DNA from: Gammaproteobacteria bacterium
Lineage (GTDB): Bacteria > Pseudomonadota > Gammaproteobacteria > UBA6429 > Thiohalophilaceae
Direction of reading: 5' to 3'
DNA length: 64,000 nt
Assembly (NCBI GenBank): GCA_029881995.1
Contig: JAOULO010000006.1
Coordinates: forward strand, 37,289 to 101,288
The notes beneath the pieces were generated by a model. It was not told where the DNA came from. It was given only the letters and a program-made list of their open reading frames with translations, and ran no database searches. A program made the position numbers and the translations under genes. Shown one piece after another: positions 19,670-29,042 of this stretch. Positions within the stretch are counted from its first letter, which is position 1; every line of letters begins with the position of its first letter.

Positions 19670-20575
19670 ATGCGTAGCCCACAAAATCAAATCAAAATTG
19701 CATTGATTCAATCAAGCTGCAGTGAAGACATCAGCTCGAATCAGCAACAGATCGATGAAAATATTAAATCTCTTGCCAGTCAGGGTGTTCAGTTGGTCCT
19801 GTTACAGGAGCTGCATAACAGCCTGTACTTCTGTCAAACTGAAGATCCCAGTCTGTTTGATCTTGCTGAAACGATTCCTGGCCCCAGTACTGAACGACTG
19901 GGTCAACTCGCAAAGTCACAACAAGTCGTGATTGTTGCCTCCCTGTTTGAAAAACGAGCGGCAGGCCTGTATCACAATACCGCCGTGGTTCTCGATACTG
20001 ACGGCAGCATCGCCGGTATATACCGTAAAATGCATATCCCCGATGACCCAGGCTTTTATGAAAAGTTTTACTTTACTCCCGGTGACCTCGGCTTTACTCC
20101 CATACAAACGAGCCTTGGTAAATTAGGGGTACTGGTCTGTTGGGATCAATGGTTCCCAGAAGCAGCTCGACTGATGTGCCTTGCTGGTGCTGAGCTATTA
20201 CTTTATCCGACTGCGATTGGTTGGGACCCTGCAGATGATAAAGACGAACAAGCCCGCCAACTGGATGCCTGGATGACCATTCAACGCGGACATGCTATAG
20301 CGAATGGTATACCTGTCGTGGTCTGCAATCGTACCGGTTTTGAGGCCTCACCTGAGAAAGCAGACAATGGCATTCAGTTCTGGGGCAATAGTTTTATCGC
20401 TGGCCCACAAGGCGAGATTCTGGCCCAGGCGAGCCAGGATAAACCTGAGATCATCACACATGAGCTTGATATGAACCGCAGTGAATCAGTTCGTCGCATC
20501 TGGCCCTATCTGAGAGATCGCCGTATCGATGCGTATGAAGATCTGTCCCTGAGATACAGAGATAAGACGGAGTAA
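19670..20575 (+). CDS. aguB: N-carbamoylputrescine amidase
   Basis: 301-aa nitrilase-superfamily enzyme converting N-carbamoylputrescine to putrescine, CO2 and ammonia. The catalytic Glu47 (LLQEL), Lys120 (YRKMHIPDD) and Cys157 (VCWDQWFPEAARL) are all present. PTAIGWDP and the region near GNSFIAGPQGEIL are typical of AguB. No clear ribosome-binding site precedes the ATG at 19670; two TATAAT-like hexamers lie at 19631 and 19648, without good -35 partners. It forms a pair with the DAHP synthase gene 10 bases downstream. Confidence 0.92.
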   Translation: MRSPQNQIKIALIQSSCSEDISSNQQQIDENIKSLASQGVQLVLLQELHNSLYFCQTEDPSLFDLAETIPGPSTERLGQLAKSQQVVIVASLFEKRAAGLYHNTAVVLDTDGSIAGIYRKMHIPDDPGFYEKFYFTPGDLGFTPIQTSLGKLGVLVCWDQWFPEAARLMCLAGAELLLYPTAIGWDPADDKDEQARQLDAWMTIQRGHAIANGIPVVVCNRTGFEASPEKADNGIQFWGNSFIAGPQGEILAQASQDKPEIITHELDMNRSESVRRIWPYLRDRRIDAYEDLSLRYRDKTE

Positions 20576-20585
20576 ATTCAAAAAA

Positions 20586-21707
20586 ATGATTGTTATTATG
20601 CAAGCCGATGTCAGTAAAGACTCTAGTGAGTATCAAACTACGCTGACCCATCTACAGCACCTGCCTAACATCCAGGTTCGTGTCCATGAAGAACATGGTA
20701 CCCAACAGGTACTAACCGAGTTTTATCTGGTCGGGGATACCGCCAAACTTATTCAGGAAGATATCGAAGCCCTTCCCGGGGTAGAACGGGTGGTCAGGGT
20801 GTCTCAGGAATACCGTATCCTGGGCCGTCACAAGGATGATCACCGGCCAACTTCTTTCGAATATAACGGTGTCCACTTTGGCCAGGACAATCTGAATATC
20901 TTTGCCGGCCTCTGTGCTGTGGATAATCCTCAACATGTTGAAATCATGATGAAGGCCCTGCAGGAAAATAATCAGGTTTGTACCCGTATGGGGGCCTATA
21001 AACCTCGCACCAACCCCTATTCCTTCCAGGGACACGGTAAAAACTGCTTGCCCTATGTGTTCGAGCTGGCTGGAAAATATGGCATTAAGGTGATCGCCAT
21101 GGAGATCACACACGAAGATAATATCGACGAAATTCGTGAAGCATTACAAAGTACGGGAAACCCCACCGGGGTGATGTTGCAAATCGGAACTCGTAATACC
21201 CAAAATTTTGAATTACTCAAAGCGGTGGGAAGACAAAGGGAGTTTCCTGTTCTGATCAAACGTGGTTTTGGTATCACTCTCGAAGAATCACTCAACGCCA
21301 CGGAATACCTGGCCAGCGAAGGCAATACCAAAATCATTTTTGGTTTACGAGGCATGAAAACCAATATGGGGGATCCCCATCGTAATTTTGTCGATTTTGC
21401 CCACGTACCTGTTATAAAACGCCTGACCCGTATGCCAGTCTGTATCGATCCATCCCACTCAGTAGGTGTCAAACAGGCTGATCCGGATGGTGTACTGGAT
21501 ATCATGCACGTCACGGCTCAGGGCATTATCGCGGGTGCAAATATGGTATTAGTTGATTTTCACCCTGTCCCCTCTAAGGCCCTGGTCGATGGTCCCCAGG
21601 CTTTAACGCTAGATGAACTACCGTATTTTATTGAAGACGTAAATATTGTTCGCCAGGCCTATGAAAAGCGACTCGACTTACATAAAAAATTTACATCAGA
21701 CAACTGA
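20586..21707 (+). CDS. aroF: DAHP synthase, type I-beta
   Basis: 373-aa enzyme joining phosphoenolpyruvate and erythrose 4-phosphate, the first step of aromatic amino acid synthesis. The N-terminal 90 residues form a ferredoxin/ACT-like domain (MIVIMQAD, LPGVERVVRV) as in the Thermotoga-type I-beta enzymes. The barrel follows with MGAYKPRTNPYSFQG, IGTRNTQNFELLKAVG, VLIKRGFG, IFGLRGMKT and CIDPSHSVG. This is not the AroG/F/H (I-alpha) form usual in enteric bacteria. Placement beside agmatine genes is unexplained. Confidence 0.92.
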   Translation: MIVIMQADVSKDSSEYQTTLTHLQHLPNIQVRVHEEHGTQQVLTEFYLVGDTAKLIQEDIEALPGVERVVRVSQEYRILGRHKDDHRPTSFEYNGVHFGQDNLNIFAGLCAVDNPQHVEIMMKALQENNQVCTRMGAYKPRTNPYSFQGHGKNCLPYVFELAGKYGIKVIAMEITHEDNIDEIREALQSTGNPTGVMLQIGTRNTQNFELLKAVGRQREFPVLIKRGFGITLEESLNATEYLASEGNTKIIFGLRGMKTNMGDPHRNFVDFAHVPVIKRLTRMPVCIDPSHSVGVKQADPDGVLDIMHVTAQGIIAGANMVLVDFHPVPSKALVDGPQALTLDELPYFIEDVNIVRQAYEKRLDLHKKFTSDN

Positions 21708-21829
21708 GCACAAATACACATACAATGTGTGGTTAAGTTCTCATAATTAAATGAATTTTCTATAAATTCTTGATTCTTTGCCGATAAGACCAATACTTAG
21801 AGGAAATGTAATTTGAAAGGTATTACACA

Positions 21830-22588
21830 ATGACGCTTAAACATTATTTTACTTCTGCTGTTTTATCATTTTTCCTGATTTCTATCAGTCATGCTGACAC
21901 ACTTGCATTTCGTGTTGGTGGAGGTATCTGGCAACCTGATGCCTCTGGAACATTTAGGCATGGTGGCACAGAAAATATTGATTTGAAAAAGGATCTGTTC
22001 CTTAAAGATGGTGAAAACCAGAACTATGTATATGCATTACTCGAGCACCCCATTCCTTTCATCCCCAATATCAAACTCAGCCAAACCGCACTGACACTCA
22101 AGGGTGCGGGAACAGTTACAGGCGCTGGTTATACGTTTAGTGGTACCAACTATGCTGCTGGAACACCTGTGACTACCAGTATGGTACTTGATCACTCAGA
22201 CACGACTGTATACTACTCAATGTTAGACAACTGGTTTCATTTAGATCTTGGACTCACAGCCAAAAAATTTGATGGTTCCTTGTCTGTAACTAGCGGTGGT
22301 ACAACTGAAACGACAAATATTGATAAAACCATTCCATTGCTATATGTCAATATGGGAATTGAAATACCTTTTATTGAAGATCTGTTCTTTGGTGTTGAAG
22401 CGAACGTTCTAAATATTGGTGACCATACAATCCAGGACATTGTGACCAAAGTATCATACACAACCAGTTACTTTGTTGGGTTTGAGGCAGGTATCCGCAC
22501 CTTTACCGTTGAAATGGATAAATTAAATGGTAACACCAGTAATATGGAATTCACCGGGCAATTTGCCAATGTCTTTATCCATTTCTAA
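21830..22588 (+). CDS. Outer-membrane beta-barrel protein, TIGR04219-like
   Basis: 252-aa exported protein with a signal peptide (about 1-22, ending SHAD) and a mature part of alternating strands that ends in FANVFIHF; a terminal Phe is the classic outer-membrane barrel signal. The start of the mature region, FRVGGGIWQPDASGTFRHGG, resembles the TIGR04219 family, whose function is unknown. GAAAGG lies 9 bases before the ATG. A paralogue follows in tandem after a terminator, so the two genes are separately expressed. Confidence 0.8.
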   Translation: MTLKHYFTSAVLSFFLISISHADTLAFRVGGGIWQPDASGTFRHGGTENIDLKKDLFLKDGENQNYVYALLEHPIPFIPNIKLSQTALTLKGAGTVTGAGYTFSGTNYAAGTPVTTSMVLDHSDTTVYYSMLDNWFHLDLGLTAKKFDGSLSVTSGGTTETTNIDKTIPLLYVNMGIEIPFIEDLFFGVEANVLNIGDHTIQDIVTKVSYTTSYFVGFEAGIRTFTVEMDKLNGNTSNMEFTGQFANVFIHF

Positions 22589-22611
22589 TCAATAGAAGCG
22601 GATTACATCAC

Positions 22612-22641
22612 AAAAAGCCGGCTTAGACCGGCTTTTTTTTA
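22612..22641 (+). terminator. Rho-independent terminator after first barrel gene
   Basis: AAAAAGCCGG / CCGGCTTTTT, a perfect 10-bp stem with loop CTTAGA followed by further Ts, 24 bases after the stop codon of the first barrel gene. Confidence 0.9.
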
Positions 22642-22711
22642 TTACTGATTGTTAAGTTTATCTGGTTCAGGACGTTAAATAAGTTACCGAACTAACCAGA
22701 ATTGACGACTC

Positions 22712-23482
22712 ATGGACAGAAAATCCTCAATATTTAAAATCACCACTGTAAGTGTATTTTTACTGCTCAATTTGATCAGCTATCAAGTCAGTGCTGATTT
22801 TATTGGTGTCTATGCCGGTGCGGGTATCTGGCAGCAAACCCCCTCTGGTCATATAAATAATCAGGGCACCAATGCTGACATGGAAAAAAACTTCCTTTAT
22901 GGTGAGGAAAATGCCAATTTTGTATACGTTGCTATCGAGCACCCCTTTCCTCTGATCCCTAATATCAGGGTTAATATGTACAATCTGGAAATGTCGAAAA
23001 CGACAACACTGACTGCAGCCAATGCTTTCACTTTTGCAGGAACCAGTTACACTGCAGGAACAAGTATTCAGTCCAAATTTGAATGGCAAGAAGAAGATGC
23101 CCTGCTTTATTATGAGTTTCTGGATAATATTGTCAGTTTTGATCTTGGTCTTGGCATGAAGACTGTCACAGCAGAGTTGTCTATCACTTCAGGTGGTGTA
23201 ACCAACACATTAGAAATTGAAGAGTCCTTACCTATTGCCTATGCCATGGCAGGTGTCCACATAGTAGGAACTGGTATCAGTATTATTGTTGAACAAACCA
23301 CCAGCTTTGGTGGCTCAATGGAAATCAGCCAGAGCAGTAGCAAACTTGTCTACGAGACAGATTATATGCTGGGCGTTGAACTAGGGTATCGAACAACAAC
23401 CACTAATCTTGATGATATGCCTATCATTACTGGCGAAGTAGAATTTAGTGGCCCTTTTGCAAATCTTCTGTTCCATTTTTAA
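22712..23482 (+). CDS. Outer-membrane beta-barrel protein, paralogue of 21830-22588
   Basis: 256-aa exported protein with a signal peptide (about 1-28, ending VSAD). It shares the plan of the preceding gene: GAGIWQQTPSGHI near the mature N-terminus, IEHPFPLIPNIR matching LEHPIPFIPNIK, a YYEFLDNIVSFDLGLGMK segment and the ending FANLLFHF. The two proteins are clearly tandem paralogues that have diverged well beyond a recent duplication. Function unknown. Confidence 0.8.
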   Translation: MDRKSSIFKITTVSVFLLLNLISYQVSADFIGVYAGAGIWQQTPSGHINNQGTNADMEKNFLYGEENANFVYVAIEHPFPLIPNIRVNMYNLEMSKTTTLTAANAFTFAGTSYTAGTSIQSKFEWQEEDALLYYEFLDNIVSFDLGLGMKTVTAELSITSGGVTNTLEIEESLPIAYAMAGVHIVGTGISIIVEQTTSFGGSMEISQSSSKLVYETDYMLGVELGYRTTTTNLDDMPIITGEVEFSGPFANLLFHF

Positions 23483-23507
23483 TAAAGCAAGACCTTTTCA
23501 TCAACTA

Positions 23508-23546
23508 AATATATTGGCTGGTTTATAAAAAACCTGCCAATATATT
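23508..23546 (+). promoter_or_regulatory. Hairpin immediately before the DsrE-like start codon
   Basis: AATATATTGGC (23508-23518) pairs with GCCAATATATT (23536-23546), then after one mismatch GGTTT (23520-23524) pairs with AAACC (23530-23534). The hairpin ends 3 bases before the ATG at 23550, and no ribosome-binding site is visible between them. It could end transcription of the barrel gene (though it lacks a T-tract) or control translation of the next gene. Confidence 0.5.
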
Positions 23547-23549
23547 ATT

Positions 23550-24059
23550 ATGAAAAGGGCATTTCATATTCTCATTTTTGTTATTTTCAGCATTGCTCTT
23601 CACGCTGAAGAGCATGGTCGTTTTGTCAACACTCCATACACTGCACAGAATGTCGTATTTGATTTTTATTTTGATGAACCAGAAAAAATTAATAGTGGTC
23701 TTTTCTGGATTCGTTCATTACTCAATCCACTAATGGAAGAACCTTACGGCCTGGCTCCCGAAGAAGTGAATATAAAAGTTGTTATTCACGGCACTGAAAT
23801 TGTCACACTAGTAAAAAAGAATAATAAGAAATATAAAGAAGCGGTACAACGCATGCAGTATTACGCCGGTTTTGGGGTGGAGTTTAAAGTCTGCGGCCTG
23901 GTAATGGATGAATATGGCTACAGTGTTAAGGATTTTTATGAGTTTGTCGAAATTGTCCCATCCGCTATTACCGAGCTGGTTCATTGGCAAATGAAGGGCT
24001 ACGGGCTAATTACCCCTCAAGTAAGACTAAAGAAACACGATATCAAAGATATTCGCTAA
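23550..24059 (+). CDS. Exported DsrE-like protein
   Basis: 169 aa with a signal peptide (about 1-19, ending LHA-E). The mature protein resembles the DsrE/DsrF-like fold of COG1416: KVVIHGTEIVTLVKKN, then a helix with Tyr and Lys, GFGVEFKVCGLVMDEYGYS with one Cys, and a closing VPSAITELVHWQMKGYGLI. Periplasmic members are widespread in sulfur-oxidising and other proteobacteria, with unknown roles. There is no visible ribosome-binding site because a strong hairpin occupies the leader. Confidence 0.75.
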   Translation: MKRAFHILIFVIFSIALHAEEHGRFVNTPYTAQNVVFDFYFDEPEKINSGLFWIRSLLNPLMEEPYGLAPEEVNIKVVIHGTEIVTLVKKNNKKYKEAVQRMQYYAGFGVEFKVCGLVMDEYGYSVKDFYEFVEIVPSAITELVHWQMKGYGLITPQVRLKKHDIKDIR

Positions 24060-24132
24060 TCCCGGCCAAATACGGCTTCAACCCCCCTGTCAATATCGTT
24101 AGAATGTGCGCCTTTTGCATAATTCAATAGCC

Positions 24133-27100
24133 ATGACCGACAGCAAGCTCAGCTCCATACTCAAACCGGTATTTGACCCCAAGAATCGTCAGACTCATCA
24201 CTGGGGACACCTCTATGGCAGTAGCTTTGGACTGATTATCCAACAGACTGCCATGGCACATTCTGGCCCCGTCCTGGTAGTGACAGAAGACAGTGCCAGT
24301 GCCCAACGGCTTGAGGATGAATTACGCTTTTATCTAAAAGGCAGTGAACTGCCCTTGCTCAGTTTCCCCGACTGGGAGACCCTGCCCTATGACATGTTCT
24401 CTCCCCATCAGGATATTATTTCCGATCGCCTGGCAACGCTTTATCAGCTACCCAAATTAAAACAGGGCATCCTGGTTGTATCTATCCAGACCCTGATGCA
24501 CCGAGTCAGTCCCCAGGCCTTTTTAGATCAACATTGTCTGTTTCTCGAACTGGGTCAACAGCTCGATCTGGATGAAATGCGCCTAAGACTCGATAACGGT
24601 GGCTATCGTCATGTTTCCAGTGTCATAGAGCACGGCGAGTTCACTATTCGAGGCAGCCTGCTGGATCTGTTTCCCATGGGCAGTCAGACGCCTTATCGTA
24701 TTGAGTTATTCGATGATGAAATAGAAACCATTCGAACCTTTGATCCCGAGTCACAGCGTACACTGGAAAAGACCCAGCAGATCCGCCTGTTACCGGCCCG
24801 TGAGTTTCCCATTCACAAAGAGGCGATTTCAAAATTCCGCCAGGCCTTTCGTGCTCGATTCGAGGGTGATCCACAACAATCGATCATCTATCGAGATATT
24901 TCCAATGGCAATGCCTCTCCGGGTATTGAGTATTACCTGCAGCTATTCTTTGATGAACTGGAAAATCTGTTTAGCTATCTCCCGCAGCAAACCCTGTTGA
25001 TAACAGTCAACGGCGTCGAAGAAGCATCCAAAGGCTTCTGGACGGATATTCAAGATCGGTATGAACAGCATAGACATGATATTGAACGTCCCCTGTTAGC
25101 TCCCGAGTATGTTTTTCTGAATGAAGAACAGCTTCAATTAGGGTTTGACGGTTTCACGCATATTGAAATACAACACTATGCCCACGAAGAAACAGAACGC
25201 TCAATCAATTTTAATAGCCTTGCCCCACCCCAGCTAACCCTGGATGCCCGCGCCGCTGAACCGGCAGATAAATTAATTCACTTCATGAAAGAGTTTGAAG
25301 GACGCATCCTGTTTGTGGCTGAGACCACAGGCCGACGTGAAACCCTGTTGGAACTCTTACGCGGCCACCACATTCAACCGAAGCAATTCGATAGCTGGCA
25401 GGCCTTTTTCCAGGCAGGTGACTCTATGGGTATTACCGTGGCCCCCTTGGAGCATGGCCTGATACTCGCTGAGCCCAATATTGCGGTTATTGCTGAGCCG
25501 CAACTATTTGGCCAGACCGTCATGCAGCGACGCCGTCGGCAGAGAGCCCAACGTGATTCCGACAGCATTGTTCGTAATCTCGCCGAACTGACCCCTGGCG
25601 CCCCCGTGGTCCATGAAGAATACGGTGTCGGCCGTTACATTGGACTTCAAACACTACAAACTGGCGAGTTACAGACCGAATTTCTGACCCTGGAATATGC
25701 CGGGGGTGACAAACTCTATGTACCAGTGGCCTCACTGCACCTCATCAGCCGCTATACCGGCACTACGCCAGAGACCGCACCCCTGCATCGCCTGGGCTCA
25801 GGTCAGTGGGAGAAGGCCCGCCGCAGGGCCAGTGAGCGTGTCAGGGATGTGGCGGCCGAGTTACTGGATATCTACGCCAAACGCGAGGCACGCCAGGGTT
25901 TTGCCTACCCCTATGATGAAATCCAGTACCGTGGTTTTGTAGCCAACTTCCCCTTTGAGGAAACCCCGGATCAGCAGGATGCCATCGATGCCGTCGTGGA
26001 AGATATGCGTTCAAGCAAGCCAATGGATCGACTGGTCTGTGGGGATGTGGGTTTTGGTAAAACCGAAGTCGCCATGCGGGCGGCCTTTATGGCGGTGATG
26101 GCCGGTAAACAGGTGGCTGTTTTGACACCCACCACCCTGTTAACCCAGCAACACACCGATAATTTCCGTGATCGTTTTGCCGACTGGCCAGTACAGGTGG
26201 ATTCACTTTCTAGATTTAGATCTAAAAAAGAAACCGACACCAATCTTAAAAAACTGGCCGAAGGCAAAATCGATATCGTTATCGGTACCCACAAGTTGTT
26301 ACAGACCGATGTAAAGTACAAAAACCTTGGCCTTGTCATTATTGATGAAGAACACCGCTTTGGTGTACGCCAGAAAGAACGTTTTAAATCTCTGCGTTCA
26401 GAAGTCGATGTACTAACCCTGACCGCCACGCCCATACCCCGTACACTCAATATGGCGGTGGCGGGTATTCGTGATCTGTCTATTATTGCCTCACCGCCAG
26501 CAAGACGTCTGGCGATCAAAACCTTTGTCTCACAATGGAACGACGTATTGGTTAGAGAGGCCTGTCTGCGTGAGATCAAACGTGGTGGCCAAGTGTTCTT
26601 TTTACATAATGAAGTCGATAGTATCGATAAACAGGTAAAAAAGATTCAGGAACTGATCCCCGAAGCCGAAGTCCACTTTGCCCATGGACAGATGCGTGAG
26701 CGTGAACTGGAACAGATTATGTCGGACTTTTATCACCAACGTTTCAATATCCTGGTGTGTACCACCATCATTGAAACCGGCATCGACATCCCCAGTGCCA
26801 ACACCATCATTATTAACCGCGCCGATCGTTTTGGTCTGGCACAGCTTTATCAACTGCGTGGTCGAGTCGGTCGTTCCCATCACCGTGCCTATGCCTATTT
26901 GATTACACCACCCAAAAATGTCATCACGGCCGATGCCAAAAAACGACTGGAGGCCATTGAATCCATCGAGACACTCGGCACGGGCTTTACCCTTGCCACA
27001 CATGATCTGGAAATCCGTGGTGCCGGTGAATTGCTGGGTGATGAACAAAGCGGCCAGATGCAGGAAATCGGTTACACCCTGTATACCGAATTACTCGAAC

Positions 27101-27609
27101 GCGCAGTAAATGCCTTAAAAGAAGGCAAGGAACCTGACTTAACCACCAGCAGCGCCAACATGGCCGAAGTCGACCTGCACATGCCCGCCCTGATCCCGGA
27201 AGATTATTTGTATGATGTGCATGAACGCCTGATCATGTATAAACGCATTGCCAGCGCAAGCAGCGATGAAGCCCTGAGAGAATTGCAGGTAGAAATGATT
27301 GATCGTTTTGGATTACTACCCGATCCAATCAAGGCCCTGTTCCAGATAAGTAGTTTTAAACTTCAGGCCACTGAGCTGGGCATACGTAAAATTGACCTTG
27401 GGGATTCTGGTGGTCACGTTAGCTTTGACCCCAAGCCCAACATCGATCCCATGCTGATTATTCAACTCATACAGCAACAACCTAATATCTATAAACTGGA
27501 TCAAAAAAACAACAAGCTACGTATCGCAAAAAATTTAGATGATAGACAAGAAAGAATAACTTTATTGGAAGAACTACTGGATTACTTTCAGAATCAACAG
27601 GCTGCTTAA
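24133..27609 (+). CDS. mfd: Transcription-repair coupling factor
   Basis: 1158-aa ATPase that removes stalled RNA polymerase from DNA lesions and recruits UvrA. The UvrB-like N-terminal module (about 1-340) is followed by the RNA-polymerase-interacting CarD-like domain (VHEEYGVGRYIGLQ, about 490-550) and superfamily 2 helicase motifs GDVGFGKTEVA, IIDEEHRFGV, TLTATPIPRTL and QLRGRVGRSHHRAYAY. The C-terminal TRCF domain is complete. The ATG at 24133 gives MTDSKLSS; the frame is open to 24106 from a GTG. Length equals the family norm (about 1150). Confidence 0.97.
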   Translation: MTDSKLSSILKPVFDPKNRQTHHWGHLYGSSFGLIIQQTAMAHSGPVLVVTEDSASAQRLEDELRFYLKGSELPLLSFPDWETLPYDMFSPHQDIISDRLATLYQLPKLKQGILVVSIQTLMHRVSPQAFLDQHCLFLELGQQLDLDEMRLRLDNGGYRHVSSVIEHGEFTIRGSLLDLFPMGSQTPYRIELFDDEIETIRTFDPESQRTLEKTQQIRLLPAREFPIHKEAISKFRQAFRARFEGDPQQSIIYRDISNGNASPGIEYYLQLFFDELENLFSYLPQQTLLITVNGVEEASKGFWTDIQDRYEQHRHDIERPLLAPEYVFLNEEQLQLGFDGFTHIEIQHYAHEETERSINFNSLAPPQLTLDARAAEPADKLIHFMKEFEGRILFVAETTGRRETLLELLRGHHIQPKQFDSWQAFFQAGDSMGITVAPLEHGLILAEPNIAVIAEPQLFGQTVMQRRRRQRAQRDSDSIVRNLAELTPGAPVVHEEYGVGRYIGLQTLQTGELQTEFLTLEYAGGDKLYVPVASLHLISRYTGTTPETAPLHRLGSGQWEKARRRASERVRDVAAELLDIYAKREARQGFAYPYDEIQYRGFVANFPFEETPDQQDAIDAVVEDMRSSKPMDRLVCGDVGFGKTEVAMRAAFMAVMAGKQVAVLTPTTLLTQQHTDNFRDRFADWPVQVDSLSRFRSKKETDTNLKKLAEGKIDIVIGTHKLLQTDVKYKNLGLVIIDEEHRFGVRQKERFKSLRSEVDVLTLTATPIPRTLNMAVAGIRDLSIIASPPARRLAIKTFVSQWNDVLVREACLREIKRGGQVFFLHNEVDSIDKQVKKIQELIPEAEVHFAHGQMRERELEQIMSDFYHQRFNILVCTTIIETGIDIPSANTIIINRADRFGLAQLYQLRGRVGRSHHRAYAYLITPPKNVITADAKKRLEAIESIETLGTGFTLATHDLEIRGAGELLGDEQSGQMQEIGYTLYTELLERAVNALKEGKEPDLTTSSANMAEVDLHMPALIPEDYLYDVHERLIMYKRIASASSDEALRELQVEMIDRFGLLPDPIKALFQISSFKLQATELGIRKIDLGDSGGHVSFDPKPNIDPMLIIQLIQQQPNIYKLDQKNNKLRIAKNLDDRQERITLLEELLDYFQNQQAA

Positions 27610-27616
27610 CCCTGAG

Positions 27617-28402
27617 TCACCGCCCCATTAAGCGAGTAAAGAAACCTTTTTTTCTCGGCTCGTTATCGTGCATTGTTTTACTCGCAGCTTCCAGTTCAGC
27701 AGCCCTCTGCTGTTGTTCATAAAGAACTTTCGCTCGAATTCGACGACGCTCAATTTCTGATAGATCGAGATTGAAGAAACCTTTATTTTTCCTGGCAATG
27801 TATTCAGCCAGTTTTTTCATAAAATCTTCAGTAATGGCTTCCGGTGAAAACTGTAAAATATTTTCACCAAGGTTCTCATAATTTTTTATAACCAGGTCGA
27901 TACTGGCATTATCAAAATCGACTTTAAACTTAAAACTAACCGGAACACTTTTGGAAATTGAAAAACGGGTTCCTGTGACATAATCGGTATCATCCTTGAC
28001 TACCTTTCCTTTGAAAGAAATTTTGTTTTCCTTGAGCAGGTCGATATACATGTCGACATTTTTCTTGCCTTCAATATACACGTTCAGCTCACCTTCAGAC
28101 TGACAGATGTATTTAAGTGTAACTTCATTGCTTTCGGTCAAATTGTCGATTTTGACCTTAAACTGTCCCTGAACAAGATTATCCAGTCGTCCAAGGCCTT
28201 CTATGAAATAGCTGGCTTTAATCGGGGTATCCAGTTGGTTCATATAGCGTGAAATTTTATCCAGGCTGGAACGAATAAATTCCATTTTAGGCAGAATACG
28301 CTCACGATAGACTACTTCGAGGTGATCAGACTTCGCATTTGCCGCCCTGGCCACAACTTGCCGTTGGTTTTGCTGCCGCTTTGCCTCGTCCAGACTACCC
28401 AT
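27617..28402 (-). CDS. Conserved-type hypothetical protein
   Basis: 261-aa protein without signal peptide or membrane helix, so probably cytoplasmic. It is helical and charged at the start (about 1-60) and has a middle part with alternating strands (QFKVKIDNLTESNEVTLKYI, VPVSFKFKVDFDNASIDLVI). It ends in a basic coiled-coil-like helix (EIERRRIRAKVLYEQQQRAA) with a final KKGFFTRLMGR. I do not recognise the family. It ends 7 bases from the mfd stop and is convergent with it; def lies 65 bases upstream on the same strand. Confidence 0.75.
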   Translation of the reverse strand: MGSLDEAKRQQNQRQVVARAANAKSDHLEVVYRERILPKMEFIRSSLDKISRYMNQLDTPIKASYFIEGLGRLDNLVQGQFKVKIDNLTESNEVTLKYICQSEGELNVYIEGKKNVDMYIDLLKENKISFKGKVVKDDTDYVTGTRFSISKSVPVSFKFKVDFDNASIDLVIKNYENLGENILQFSPEAITEDFMKKLAEYIARKNKGFFNLDLSEIERRRIRAKVLYEQQQRAAELEAASKTMHDNEPRKKGFFTRLMGR

Positions 28403-28467
28403 TCATATACTCCGGGCTGTTTAGCCCTAACAAATTAACACTATTCGTATTTATCTTAAGCTTGGAT

Positions 28468-28989
28468 TCAATTTTCATGCCCGTTTAACTCATCGACAAA
28501 ACCAAAATATTGCATGTCTTCTATCCGCTGCGGGTAAAGCAATCCATCCAGGTGATCGACTTCGTGTTGAACCACCCTGGCATGAAAGCCTTCCACATGG
28601 CGTTCAAAGAAATCCCCTTTTTGATCCTGGCCACGGTAAATAATTTCTTTATATCTTGGTACCAGCCCACGCATACCCGGAATACTTAGGCAACCCTCCC
28701 AGTCTGTTTGTTTTTCATCTCCCACATATTCGATTTGTGGGTTAATCAATATGGTTTCCGGGACAGCTTCTGCGTCGGGATAGCGAGGATTATCCACAAC
28801 AGAAAATATGACTACCCTTCGACTCACACCAATTTGAGGTGCTGCTAAGCCTGCGCCATCCATAGCGGCCATGGTGTCAAACATATCCTGTATCAGGCCA
28901 TTCAGCTCAGATGTGTTAAACTCTGTGACAGGTTCAGCAATTTTTTTCAGGACAGGATGTCCCATCCGAAGTACTGTTTTAACGGCCAT
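28468..28989 (-). CDS. def: Peptide deformylase
   Basis: 173-aa metalloenzyme that removes the formyl group from new proteins. The three defining motifs are present: GAGLAAPQIG (about residues 45-54), EGCLS with the metal-binding Cys, and QHEVDHLDG with two metal-binding His and the catalytic Glu. It is a stand-alone copy, not next to fmt as in E. coli, so another def gene may exist elsewhere. It diverges from csiV. Confidence 0.95.
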   Translation of the reverse strand: MAVKTVLRMGHPVLKKIAEPVTEFNTSELNGLIQDMFDTMAAMDGAGLAAPQIGVSRRVVIFSVVDNPRYPDAEAVPETILINPQIEYVGDEKQTDWEGCLSIPGMRGLVPRYKEIIYRGQDQKGDFFERHVEGFHARVVQHEVDHLDGLLYPQRIEDMQYFGFVDELNGHEN

Positions 28990-29042
28990 ATGAGATATAC
29001 TTCTTGTAGAAACCGCAATAATTGATAACTACATTAGCGACT

